From Cellvibrionaceae bacterium (GTDB lineage Bacteria; Pseudomonadota; Gammaproteobacteria; Pseudomonadales; Cellvibrionaceae), in NCBI GenBank assembly GCA_002707785.1, contig PANW01000033.1, positions 22,027 through 85,703 of the forward strand: a stretch of DNA of 63,677 nt. Direction: 5' to 3'. The notes under the pieces are model-generated. The model was given only the letters and a program-made list of their open reading frames with translations, had not been told where the DNA came from and ran no database searches. The stretch's first letter is position 1. Every line of letters starts with the position of its first letter. Below are positions 9,030 through 17,884 of this stretch, in pieces. Made by a program: the position numbers and the translations under genes.

Positions 9030-11330
9030 TCAAAATCGTAGACGGCCCTGAGTGCCGTGATGAGAGCTTGCAGTCAGTGGAGTGTCATTGCTGTAGGTCA
9101 AAAACTCTTCGTCGGTGATATTGCGACCGACCAGTGAAATGTCCCAACTATCGTTTTGTGCGCCTAAGGTAAATACAAGGTTTGCCGTGGTGTAGTCATC
9201 TTGGACGGTTAGAGGATCGTTGTCGGGAGAGGTAAAGTGCTCACCCATGTAGTTGAGATCTAGGGACGTCTTCAAATATAGAGTTTGTGAGAGTTCCAAT
9301 TCGTGCTCGATGGATAGAGAGCCAGACCACTCAGGGGTGAATGCGGTCGGTCCGCCACTTAAATCTTGGACACAGGTCGGGTCACCCGCAGATTGCGTCT
9401 TGGTGCAGCCGGCATTAACGTAGTCTTTGTATTCGAAATCGGTGTAGCCTAGGGAACCGCGCAACATAAGGCTGTTGCTGAGCTGCCAATGCCCGTCGGC
9501 TTCAAACCCTCTGACATCAGAGTTTGAGGCATTTTCCACGATGAAGCTGGTTCCTCCAGTAAAGATAGTGGCTTGAAGGTCGGAATATTCGAGATCAAAT
9601 ACAGCCATGTTAAGCTCTGCGGCACCGTCAAGCAGTGACATCTTGGCTCCAATCTCAAAAGACTTAACTTCTTCTTGTTCGAATTCGGCCTCGCTCTTAT
9701 CAAGGGAAAGTGCGAAATTGTTGAAGCCACCGCCTTTGGTTCCAGTGGACACCGTCGCGTAAACCATTGCATATTCGGTGATATCCCAAGATAGGTTGGC
9801 ACTATAAGTCCAATCTTCTTCGGTTCTTTCTAAATCGCGAAATTCGTGTTGTTGATAGTTGAACAGCGCAGGTCCGCTTGTTTGTGCGCAACTAAATGCG
9901 GTGGTTCCCGGTGAGCCATCGCCGAGGTCTGCTGCGGTGGCGAGTCGGTATTGATCCCAAGCGCCACAGCCTGCAATTTGATCGGCTGTTTTTTCTTCTT
10001 CGCCATAGCGCGCACCTAGGGTGAGGGTAAACGCATCGCTTATGTCATAGGTCAACTGAGCAAAAACGGCCTGGCTTTCAGTGGATTGATCAAGTTCGGT
10101 GTAACGATTGCTCTCAAGCGTGAAAGGCGTTCCTAGTGCCGCTTGAAGATCGCCTTGAGTTTTGGTTTGTATCAAGAGGTCGCTTTCTTGATAGTAGGCA
10201 CCGATGATGTACTCCAAACCCTCTCCCAGTTCGGAGACAAACCGTATTTCCAAACTGTCTTGATCGAACTCTTCTTTTTCTTCATAACCGAGCAGGTTAA
10301 CAGCCGTGAAGTCTGCGTCGATCAGGCGCTCGACATTGTATTCAGAGTGGCCGTAGATGGCAGTAAAGGTACCCGAATTGATGCTGTAATCAGCGTTGAT
10401 TGAGTATTCTTCGGTATCGCCTTCGTATCGAGAAGAGGCACCATAATCAATTGCGGGATTGGTGTTTCCAACGGCCGTTACACCATTAAATGGAGTGGCA
10501 TCAAAGTCGGCAATACCATTGCCAGATAAACTGTGGAAGGCTGCGACATTTGGACCTACAACGATTTGGTCTAAACCGTTACCTTTGTTATCCCAGTCCC
10601 CATCTTGATACTTAAATTTAACCAATAGCTCTTCATTTGCGTCCCAATCCAATGAGACTCGATAGGCTTTTTCGTCGGTTTGAGGTTCATCCTCGTTGTA
10701 GTACTGATTGTCTATCCAACCTTCATCCATCTTGGTGGAAGTGATGGCTATACGGCCTCGTACACTGTCTGTTAAAGGGCCGGAAACATGAGCGGTAATC
10801 TGTGTTTCGTCATGCTCGACTTCATACATTGCCGATATTTCTGCCGTCAACGTATCGGTTGGAGCAGCCGACGTAATATTAAGAGCGCCGGCAATGGTGT
10901 TTTTACCGAAGAGAGTAGATTGCGGTCCACGCAATACTTCGACTCGTTCTACGTCTAGGAAGCCAAAACGAGATTGTGCTGCACGGCCACGATAAACACC
11001 GTCAACAAAGGTTCCGACCGATTGTTCTATTCCGCCCAATACGCCCGATTGTATCCCTCGAATGGAAACAATATCTCCGAGGGCACTAGGACGGACGACA
11101 AAATTGGGGACGTAGGCTGAGAAATTCTCAAGACTGGGTACGCCGGCTTCTTGTAATTTGTCTCCGGTCATGGCGGCAACAGAAATCGGAACATCCTGTA
11201 GGGATTGGACACGCTTTTGCGCGGTGACCACGACTTCTTCTAGTGCGAGTGTTTCTGCGCTCGCATGACTGGGGATGCTTAGCGCAATGGTTGTCGCTAA
11301 AACGGATGGGGAGTAGATACTAGTTTTCAT
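9030..11330 (-). CDS. TonB-dependent outer-membrane receptor
   Basis: Energised uptake of an unknown ligand across the outer membrane. The protein is 766 residues from the ATG at 11330; an upstream in-frame extension of 39 codons lacks signal-peptide character. A signal peptide covers residues 1-25 (KTSIYSPSVLATTIALS ... SHASA), followed by a TonB box (LEEVVVTAQKR) and a plug with SIRGIQSGVLG and VEVLRGPQSTLFGKNTIAGA. A 22-strand-type barrel follows and ends in an aromatic residue (GRLRF). It is of the sphingomonad/Cellvibrionales type often linked to uptake of organic compounds rather than siderophores. Divergent from a hotdog-fold gene. Confidence 0.93.
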   Translation of the reverse strand: MKTSIYSPSVLATTIALSIPSHASAETLALEEVVVTAQKRVQSLQDVPISVAAMTGDKLQEAGVPSLENFSAYVPNFVVRPSALGDIVSIRGIQSGVLGGIEQSVGTFVDGVYRGRAAQSRFGFLDVERVEVLRGPQSTLFGKNTIAGALNITSAAPTDTLTAEISAMYEVEHDETQITAHVSGPLTDSVRGRIAITSTKMDEGWIDNQYYNEDEPQTDEKAYRVSLDWDANEELLVKFKYQDGDWDNKGNGLDQIVVGPNVAAFHSLSGNGIADFDATPFNGVTAVGNTNPAIDYGASSRYEGDTEEYSINADYSINSGTFTAIYGHSEYNVERLIDADFTAVNLLGYEEKEEFDQDSLEIRFVSELGEGLEYIIGAYYQESDLLIQTKTQGDLQAALGTPFTLESNRYTELDQSTESQAVFAQLTYDISDAFTLTLGARYGEEEKTADQIAGCGAWDQYRLATAADLGDGSPGTTAFSCAQTSGPALFNYQQHEFRDLERTEEDWTYSANLSWDITEYAMVYATVSTGTKGGGFNNFALSLDKSEAEFEQEEVKSFEIGAKMSLLDGAAELNMAVFDLEYSDLQATIFTGGTSFIVENASNSDVRGFEADGHWQLSNSLMLRGSLGYTDFEYKDYVNAGCTKTQSAGDPTCVQDLSGGPTAFTPEWSGSLSIEHELELSQTLYLKTSLDLNYMGEHFTSPDNDPLTVQDDYTTANLVFTLGAQNDSWDISLVGRNITDEEFLTYSNDTPLTASSHHGTQGRLRF

Positions 11331-11731
11331 AGGCACTCTCAATACTATTGTTATATTTAGATTATTTCTGATAAGCATCAAAACAATACTGAAAGTGCTG
11401 CGGCTCGGTTTTGCTTGGACGGCCAATTGATTGTCTCTTGTGGCCAACGCACTCGCTTTGGAGAAGCTACCTGGTGCTAGGCGTAGAGGCGAGGTGCGAG
11501 CAGGTGGGGCGTCGCTATGCAGGTGAGTAAATTCTGGTGTGAAACTCCAAGTTGTGTGATTTTTGCTATTCTCGCCTAATCCTTATCTAAATGCGCCAAA
11601 TAGTAATTGAGGATTGTTTTCGTTAACCACTAAAAATACTATCAAGTCTGTTTAGAAGTACTTTAAATATGGATTGTAATTCGATGCGGTAGTGCTTCTC
11701 TAAACAAACGTTTATTTCATCCATCAAAGAA
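11331..11731. other. 401-base divergent promoter region
   Basis: No credible gene. The region separates the TonB receptor from the hotdog-fold gene and must hold promoters for both. An interrupted inverted repeat at 11650-11705 (GTTTAGAAGTACT against AGTGCTTCTCTAAAC) ends 26 bases before the downstream gene. It could form an RNA stem or bind a regulator. Confidence 0.5.
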
Positions 11732-12187
11732 ATGGCTACCATGAAAAATTCCGAAGCATTAACTCAATGGCTCAAGGCTAACTGCCCAATATATGAGTAC
11801 ATGGATCTTACAATCAACAGCATGAGTAATGAGTTTTACAGTTGTAGTGTTCCTATGAATGCTGCGACGGGAAATCACATAAATACTGTGCATGCTGCGT
11901 TTCAGTGGGCTTCGGCAGAAATGATTGGTGGGTTAGCGGTATTAGCTTGCCGTTCTAGCGAGAGTTTTGTTCCGGTGGTAAGAGGGGTGAATATTGTTTT
12001 CAAAAAGCCTGCAACCAGCGCTATTGTCGCTGAGGCACATTTTAGCGACGCTGATGCGAAGAAGATGAATGAAGCGTTGGAAACTGGCGGCCGTTACGAT
12101 TTTGAGCTGGACGTAACCATCAAAAATACCAGTGGTGAAGTGGTTGCTGAAGCGACCGGATCCTATGCCGTTCGCGCTACCCTGTAG
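11732..12187 (+). CDS. Hotdog-fold thioesterase-like protein (DUF4442/YiiD type)
   Basis: A 151-residue single-domain protein. The segment GNHINTVHAAFQWASAEMIGGL matches the central helix of hotdog-fold proteins of the DUF4442/YiiD C-terminal group, and the beta strands around GVNIVFKKPATSAIVAEAHF complete the fold. Such proteins resemble acyl-CoA thioesterases, but a substrate and catalytic activity are not established for this group. A second ATG three codons in (11741) is also possible. It is divergent from a TonB receptor and convergent with a nitronate monooxygenase gene. Confidence 0.75.
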   Translation: MATMKNSEALTQWLKANCPIYEYMDLTINSMSNEFYSCSVPMNAATGNHINTVHAAFQWASAEMIGGLAVLACRSSESFVPVVRGVNIVFKKPATSAIVAEAHFSDADAKKMNEALETGGRYDFELDVTIKNTSGEVVAEATGSYAVRATL

Positions 12188-12205
12188 CTATCCGGCGCGT
12201 TTGTG

Positions 12206-12229
12206 AAGGGGGCATAAACATAGCCCCTT
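12206..12229 (+). terminator. Hairpin after hotdog gene
   Basis: AAGGGGGC and GCCCCTT flank a nine-base loop 19 bases after the stop codon. No strong T-run follows, so termination is only plausible. It lies between convergent genes. Confidence 0.4.
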
Positions 12230-12269
12230 GTGTCATGTTAAGTTTGAGTTCTACAGTTGATTCTAGGCT

Positions 12270-13307
12270 TCATGGATCAACGGAAAAACTGAATGATTGT
12301 TGAACGTTGGCCGCTTCATTCATGATGTTGTCTACGATATCAGCTGCGCTCTCGATGTTTCGAATAATTCCTAAGCTTTGTCCTGCGGTATGAATACCGG
12401 TTTCTAAGTCTCCACCTGAGATGCCTCTCACCAGATAAAATAGACCGTGGCCCAACCATGAGAGCGCCAGCAATGTCTTTATGTTTTGAGGAAATTCTCT
12501 GAGTAAAGGTTTGATGTCTGATTGGGTTGCGCTGGCGTATTGTTGGGCCCGATACAGCATTGTCAGCAGCGAGGGCTTACGTTGTGCCATCTTGCGTGAA
12601 AATGGAGTAGAGATCGCTCTTACGGGGACTCCGTCGTAGTTCTTAGAGCGCAATGTACCCATCACGTCGGTATCCAGTGTGGCTTGAATTGCGTTGGCGT
12701 GTGCGCCACTTTCTTTGCTGACCATGAAACGCGTACCCATGGATACTGCGTCAGCGCCGAGAGCAAAGGCCGCAATCAGGCCTCGTCCGTCAGCAATACC
12801 ACCGGCTGCGATAATAGGAATGGAAACCCTGTCCCGAATGGCCGGAATCAATGCCATTGCGCCGATTTCTCCAGCGTGAGCGGCAGCTTCATAGCTGGTA
12901 GCGATAATGGCATCGGCGCCCTGATCTTGCGCGGCTAGTGCGTGCTTGAGTGTACTGGTCGTCACCAGTACCTTGCCTCCATAGGCATGAACCTTGTCTC
13001 GATACCAATCGCACTTACCGAAAGCTGTATTGATGACTGGAACTTTGGCGTCAATGGCGATATTGATATTCTCTTTTGCTGACGGAAGCAGCTGCGTCAT
13101 ATTGACACCAAATGGACGCTCAGTGAGGGCACGAACCTTGTCGATAGCTTGTTTGGCTTGACTGGGAGGAAGGGTGGTGAGGTTGATGATGCCCAATCCC
13201 CCCGCATTGCTGACGGCTGCCGCTAGCTCCGGGGTTGCAACGTCACTCATGCCCGCGCATATGATGGGTTTCTCGATGCCAAATAGTGAGGTGATTCGGG
13301 TTCTCAT
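12270..13307 (-). CDS. Nitronate monooxygenase / 2-nitropropane dioxygenase-like flavoprotein
   Basis: An FMN-binding TIM-barrel protein of 345 residues starting at MRTRITSLFGIEKPIICAGM, the usual start for this family; an upstream in-frame GTG at 13349 adds 14 unlikely residues. The N-terminal PIICAGM segment and the phosphate-binding loop IIAAGGIADGRGLIAAFALGADAVSMGTRF are clear. The catalytic-site region contains ATSYEAAAHAGE, where homologues have a G-x-E-AGGH-type sequence. Family members oxidise alkyl nitronates or act as enoyl-reductase-like enzymes, so the substrate is uncertain. It lies downstream of, and on the same strand as, the STN receptor operon with a 229-base gap. Confidence 0.85.
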   Translation of the reverse strand: MRTRITSLFGIEKPIICAGMSDVATPELAAAVSNAGGLGIINLTTLPPSQAKQAIDKVRALTERPFGVNMTQLLPSAKENINIAIDAKVPVINTAFGKCDWYRDKVHAYGGKVLVTTSTLKHALAAQDQGADAIIATSYEAAAHAGEIGAMALIPAIRDRVSIPIIAAGGIADGRGLIAAFALGADAVSMGTRFMVSKESGAHANAIQATLDTDVMGTLRSKNYDGVPVRAISTPFSRKMAQRKPSLLTMLYRAQQYASATQSDIKPLLREFPQNIKTLLALSWLGHGLFYLVRGISGGDLETGIHTAGQSLGIIRNIESAADIVDNIMNEAANVQQSFSFSVDP

Positions 13308-13536
13308 GTGACTTATCTCGGGGTTAGGGAATGCCGATTTGATACTCACTAGTGTGCTGTCGGCTCTGCGGCATAGGAATGTCAGAACATGTCAGCTGGC
13401 TTGTCAAAAAGGATCTGCAGCAATGCGTCTGATTCATAGTGTGGAATCTACTTAAGCGGGCGCAGCATAAAGCTGAGGGAGAGTCGGTACGTCCAGCAAC
13501 GAAACCGCGTATCCGTTGTTTTTCGACGGCAGTGGT

Positions 13537-16041
13537 TTAAAAGTGACGAGCGATTTTTAGATTCCAGCGCCGCCCTCGGTCGTAAACGCCTTCTGCGTAT
13601 CCAATGGCCCGGTTTTGATTGGCTGACAATAGGTAGTGTTGGTCGGTGATATTTTCGACGCTCATGGATAGTGACCAGATGTCAGCGGGCGACCAATAGC
13701 TGATGTTGCTGTTGGCTAATGCGTAGGAATCTTGTCGGACATCGGCTTCATTTTCTGCGGTGCCCTCTGTACCTGAACGATAGCTGCCGGAAATCTGTGC
13801 CATCAAACGGGCGTTATTATCGAACGTCCAAGTGTAAGAGGTGGCAATGCTGGCAGACCATTCGGGTATCCACGCAAATTCATTGCTGCTGGCTATAGAG
13901 ACATCATCATCCAAGTGTTGATAGCGCGCGTTGAGGTAACTGATGTGACCTTCTATTCGCCATGCTTGTATTGGGATTAGTGTGAACTCCGTTTCCACAC
14001 CGCTTATCTCCGCCTCTGCTGCGTTTTGAGTGATGGTCGCGTTGTGAGTGAAGTCCGGATTAGTGCTGATTTGAATGTCTTTGTAGCGGCTGTTGAATGC
14101 GGCGGCATTGAGTCGGATTTTTTGATTGGGGTGGGTGTACTTAAGTCCGCCTTCGAATTGCCGCACATATTCTGGCTCGTAGGGGACTGCCTCAAGATCG
14201 GGCGATTGGCCCAAGTGTCGGGCATTGAATCCACCACTTTTGAAGCCTTCGGAATAGGTGGCGTAGGCAGTTGTTCTTTCGCTTAAGTCCATCGACACGG
14301 TCAAACGGCTGGTAAATTCTTCGAATCGCTGAGTGGTGCCAGGTTCATTGACGAGTATCTCCGTTGGAGTGTCGGGCGTGTTAGCGTCACTGAAATATTG
14401 AAAGCTGGCGTAGCGCTTGCGCTCAGCGGTATAACGGCCGCCGAGGGTGAGGTGAAGCTTCTCGGAGAGATCTATCGTCATTTCGCCATAGATGGCACGG
14501 TTGCTGTTTTCAGCGTCGTTGTCGAATTGGCCCTGTGTTAACCGACCTTGTGAGTCAGGCAAAAATACTTGGGTTAATTCGTCGGCGCTTTCCTTAAAAT
14601 AATAGAGGCCGGCTACCCAGCGACGTTGCTCGTCGGCGGAATTTCCTAGTATTTGAAACTCTTGGCTGAACTGTCGTTGTTGTTGTTGATTGATGGTGGC
14701 GAATAGCTGAAAAGGCGTGTGATCCGAATCCCGTTGAAAGTCTGACTCGAGCTCGCGCCAAGCCGTGATCGACTTCAGCGTACCCCAGGGGCTCGTTTTT
14801 GTCAGCGTTAAAGAAGTTCCGTAGACATCATTGTCTGAGCGCGCAGGAAATTCACTGGCCGTCTTGCTGCGGGAATGTTGTAGCCACGCTGGCCCAAAGC
14901 AAGCGAGACTGCTATTGAGCGTCTCTGGCCGGCAGCCGGCAAGTTTCGCCTCACCATAGGGCGCCAAATTGATTCTATCGGGGACTTGTCCTCGAGAAAA
15001 AAGATTCAACGGCGTGTTGGGTGATCCATTTTCACGATCGCGATTCCAGTCGAAGATTAGGCGGGCGTCGAAGTTATCGTCAGGTTGCCATAACCATTGC
15101 CAGCGCAAGCTGTTCGAATCGTCATCACCTAAGTCAGCACCGCTGCCATCGGTTACGTATCCATCGCGATTGCGGCTGAGCAGTGACACTTTGGTGTAGA
15201 GTTGTTCATTAATGGGCTGATTGAGCACCACCTTTAGATCAGATCGCCGATCGCTACCCAGCGTCAAAGCAATGTCTGCTGAAGCCTGCTTTTCTGGAGT
15301 TTTGGAAATCAATCGCACGGCACCGCCAGTGGTGTTGCGACCAAATAGGGTTCCCTGTGGGCCTCGCAAAACTTCAATTCGTTCTAGATCCAGCAAGTCG
15401 AGATTACTGCCTACTGAGCGGGCCAAATACACTCCATCGACGTAAGTTCCGACTCCGGGATCGACGTTAATAGTGAAGTCCAGCTGTCCGATACCTCTCA
15501 AAAAAACCGCTGAGGCTGAGGAGTTTCCCGAAATAGGGGGAGAGGGGACAAAAGTTAGATTGGGAACCGAGTGGGCGATATCGTTGAGCTCATCAAAACC
15601 GTAGCGTTGCAGTTTTTCATGGGTAAAGGCTGAAACCGCAATTGGGGTGTTTTGAATGTTCTCGCTGCGACGGCGTGCGGTAATCAGCACTTCCTCTAAA
15701 CCGTAACTGTCTTCGTCGTGGGCGCGAGCACTGATGGTCGCTTGCTCGGTAATGACAAAAAGCTCACCCGGTAGAACTTTATAGTTGAGCAGTGAGTCGC
15801 GCAACAGTTGCTGCAGGGCTTCCGCATCATCAAATTCACCATTGACGGCGTGGCTGGTTTTGTTTTCGGTTATAGTTCGGGTGGCAAAAATCTGTTGTCC
15901 ACTCTGATCAGACCAGATTTTTAATGCGCTGTGAAGGGGTTGAGCGGGAATGCTAAAGTTGGCGGCAGATGCAAACGTAGAGAGAGCTCCCAAAAGAACC
16001 CCGGCACCAACCGCTAGATGTAGATCCAGCATCTTTCTCAT
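13537..16041 (-). CDS. TonB-dependent receptor with N-terminal STN signalling domain
   Basis: A FecA/FpvA-like transducer of 834 residues from the ATG at 16041, one base overlapping the fecR-like stop (TAATG). After a signal peptide, an STN domain spans about residues 27-97 (SIPAQPLHSALKIWSDQSGQQ ... LFVI). It is followed by a TonB box (YGLEEVLITARRRSE), a plug with LERIEVLRGPQGTLFGRNT, and a beta-barrel ending in F. STN receptors bind ligand outside and signal through FecR to a sigma factor. It is a close paralogue of the divergent receptor at 17885-20215 over plug and barrel, sharing the FGPAWL and YSEGFKSGGFN blocks. The ligand is unknown. Confidence 0.93.
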   Translation of the reverse strand: MRKMLDLHLAVGAGVLLGALSTFASAANFSIPAQPLHSALKIWSDQSGQQIFATRTITENKTSHAVNGEFDDAEALQQLLRDSLLNYKVLPGELFVITEQATISARAHDEDSYGLEEVLITARRRSENIQNTPIAVSAFTHEKLQRYGFDELNDIAHSVPNLTFVPSPPISGNSSASAVFLRGIGQLDFTINVDPGVGTYVDGVYLARSVGSNLDLLDLERIEVLRGPQGTLFGRNTTGGAVRLISKTPEKQASADIALTLGSDRRSDLKVVLNQPINEQLYTKVSLLSRNRDGYVTDGSGADLGDDDSNSLRWQWLWQPDDNFDARLIFDWNRDRENGSPNTPLNLFSRGQVPDRINLAPYGEAKLAGCRPETLNSSLACFGPAWLQHSRSKTASEFPARSDNDVYGTSLTLTKTSPWGTLKSITAWRELESDFQRDSDHTPFQLFATINQQQQRQFSQEFQILGNSADEQRRWVAGLYYFKESADELTQVFLPDSQGRLTQGQFDNDAENSNRAIYGEMTIDLSEKLHLTLGGRYTAERKRYASFQYFSDANTPDTPTEILVNEPGTTQRFEEFTSRLTVSMDLSERTTAYATYSEGFKSGGFNARHLGQSPDLEAVPYEPEYVRQFEGGLKYTHPNQKIRLNAAAFNSRYKDIQISTNPDFTHNATITQNAAEAEISGVETEFTLIPIQAWRIEGHISYLNARYQHLDDDVSIASSNEFAWIPEWSASIATSYTWTFDNNARLMAQISGSYRSGTEGTAENEADVRQDSYALANSNISYWSPADIWSLSMSVENITDQHYLLSANQNRAIGYAEGVYDRGRRWNLKIARHF

Positions 16042-17126
16042 TAGGATTCGTCGGTTTTTTCGCGATAGAGAAGTATGCCATCTGTGCGCAGAGACCATTT
16101 TACGCCCATAGTTTCTTTGAGCGCGAGCAGCAATGTATCGGTATCACCGATGACAAACTGCGCATCGATACGGGTTTCTCGCAATTGCAATTCTTCGATA
16201 ACGAGCTGTGTAACGGCGTAGCGATTGACTTCAAAAATAATATCGGCCAGCGACGCGTTAGAGAAACTGAGCTGTCCATCTTGCCACTGGGTTACTTTCT
16301 CGGAGCTGTTAAAGGCCTCCACTGAGCTGATGGTGTCGCGCGAATAGCGGATACGTTGATTGGACTGCAGCAGTAAAGTTTGGCTAAAAGGGACGTTCGT
16401 GTTAGTTGAGGCGTTTTCAGGCCTTGTGGGAAGGCTGGCGCTGACTTCAACCTCACCTTCAAGTAGGGAGACCTCAACCTGGTGTTGTTGGTTCTGTCGT
16501 CGTACGTTAAAGATGGTGCCGAGTGCTGTGATTTCACCATTGCCGGCAATGACTTTAAAAGGGCGAGTATGATCCTTGGCAACGTCGAAAAGTACTTCCC
16601 CTCGAGCCAAGATAATCTTTCTAAGTTCATCACTGTAGCTGACATGGATTTCACTGGCGGTGTTCAGCGTTACTAGACTTCCATCTCTCAGGGTAACGGC
16701 TTGCTGCTGCCCAATGGCCGTTTGGTAAATTTCTAGGTCGTTGTTGAACAACTGATTTACGCCGAATGAGGTCAGCAGCACTAAGGCAATGCAGACGGCC
16801 TGTAAGCTCAGTTTGGAGGCGTTGTGTAACTGTTGCCAACGCCATTGCAATGACGCTAGGTTTAGCCACGAAGCGAATGTGCGATTGCGGCCTGTGTGAT
16901 CTTGCTTGTCTTTGCTTGCAGAGGTGATCAGCTCGTCCGCCGCGAGTTGGTTTGTTAGCTCCCAAGCGGATTCACACTCGGCATAGGCTGCTTCAGCCGC
17001 GGGATCTTGTAGCCAATCGAGAAAGGCGTGCAGCTGATCTTGCTCTGGGATCTGTTCGGCGTTCATTAACAGAAACCAATCCGCTGCTTGTTGCTCGATG
17101 GAGCCTTTAACCTGATGAAGACTCAC
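16041..17126 (-). CDS. FecR-family anti-sigma / signal-transducing membrane protein
   Basis: A 361-residue inner-membrane protein. The cytoplasmic N-terminal part carries the FecR-N motif (EQQAADWFLLMNAEQI ... FLDWLQDPAAEAAY, residues 11-48). One transmembrane helix lies at about 106-124, followed by the FecR domain (about 135-230, TLRDGSLVTLNTASEI) and a C-terminal STN-like domain (about 280-355). This layout carries the signal from the STN receptor to the sigma factor. It overlaps the sigma gene by four bases (ATGA) and the receptor gene by one base, so the three genes form one coupled operon. Confidence 0.93.
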   Translation of the reverse strand: MSLHQVKGSIEQQAADWFLLMNAEQIPEQDQLHAFLDWLQDPAAEAAYAECESAWELTNQLAADELITSASKDKQDHTGRNRTFASWLNLASLQWRWQQLHNASKLSLQAVCIALVLLTSFGVNQLFNNDLEIYQTAIGQQQAVTLRDGSLVTLNTASEIHVSYSDELRKIILARGEVLFDVAKDHTRPFKVIAGNGEITALGTIFNVRRQNQQHQVEVSLLEGEVEVSASLPTRPENASTNTNVPFSQTLLLQSNQRIRYSRDTISSVEAFNSSEKVTQWQDGQLSFSNASLADIIFEVNRYAVTQLVIEELQLRETRIDAQFVIGDTDTLLLALKETMGVKWSLRTDGILLYREKTDES

Positions 17127-17740
17127 AGTAGATCGACCTCTTTTTTGATCTTTAAAACACAGTAGGCGAGGGCATCACTGAGTTTACGTTGAATGGTTCG
17201 CAGCGGGGTTTGTGTCTGCTCTGCAATTTCGTTGCAGCTCATACCCTCCATCCGGTGCATCACGAAAATTTGGCGGTGATTCTCAGACAATTCCAGCATG
17301 GCGTCTTTAACGATAGAAATTTGCTGCTTGGTTTGCAGTTGTTGCTCTGGCGAGGGTTGATGGCACGGAAGCTCGTCGAGATCACTGATATCTTGGGAAA
17401 AGGGCGTGAGCTTCTGTCGCTTGCGATATTGATCGCGAATAAGGTTGGTGGCCACTTTGAGTAGGTAAGCTTTCGGGGTCTCTGCCAGTTGTTGGGGTTG
17501 GCTTAAGCGGATGACTTTTAGGTAGACATCCTGCAGTCCATCCATCGCTTCAGATTGGCTGTAACCGCGACTGATGAAAAAACCTACGACGGCATCTTGG
17601 TACTGCTGATAGACCTTCTGATAGAAGTCGCGGCTTTCACTGCTCAAGCTTTGATCAGCCAATAGCCGATCCAGCCCTGAGTGAGACTCACGGCTTTCTA
17701 TCGCTATACAGTTATCTGGGTAATTCTCTGCTTTCTCCAC
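17123..17740 (-). CDS. ECF sigma factor, FecI-like
   Basis: A 205-residue extracytoplasmic-function sigma factor. Region 2 spans about residues 42-105 (SEAMDGLQDVYLKVIRL ... YLLKVATNLIRDQYRKRQK) and region 4 about 140-195 (LSENHRQIFVMHRMEGMSCNEIAEQTQTPLRTIQRKLSDA). The start is a GTG (complement of 17738-17740), because no ATG occurs before region 2. The N-terminal extension of about 40 residues is longer than in E. coli FecI. As first gene of the sigma/FecR/receptor operon it is expected to direct RNA polymerase to receptor promoters; the divergent receptor gene 145 bases away is the obvious candidate. Confidence 0.92.
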   Translation of the reverse strand: MEKAENYPDNCIAIESRESHSGLDRLLADQSLSSESRDFYQKVYQQYQDAVVGFFISRGYSQSEAMDGLQDVYLKVIRLSQPQQLAETPKAYLLKVATNLIRDQYRKRQKLTPFSQDISDLDELPCHQPSPEQQLQTKQQISIVKDAMLELSENHRQIFVMHRMEGMSCNEIAEQTQTPLRTIQRKLSDALAYCVLKIKKEVDLL

Positions 17741-17884
17741 AATGAGTTCTCAGGCGCCCATTTTGGGCCACATTAAACCATCAAATTGAAAATAACCTCA
17801 ATTAAATTTATTTTGGCGGTGTTTTGGCTTTTTGACGTTATCCCCTGTTAGACAAGAATAAAAACCTATTGGGAGAACAACAGA

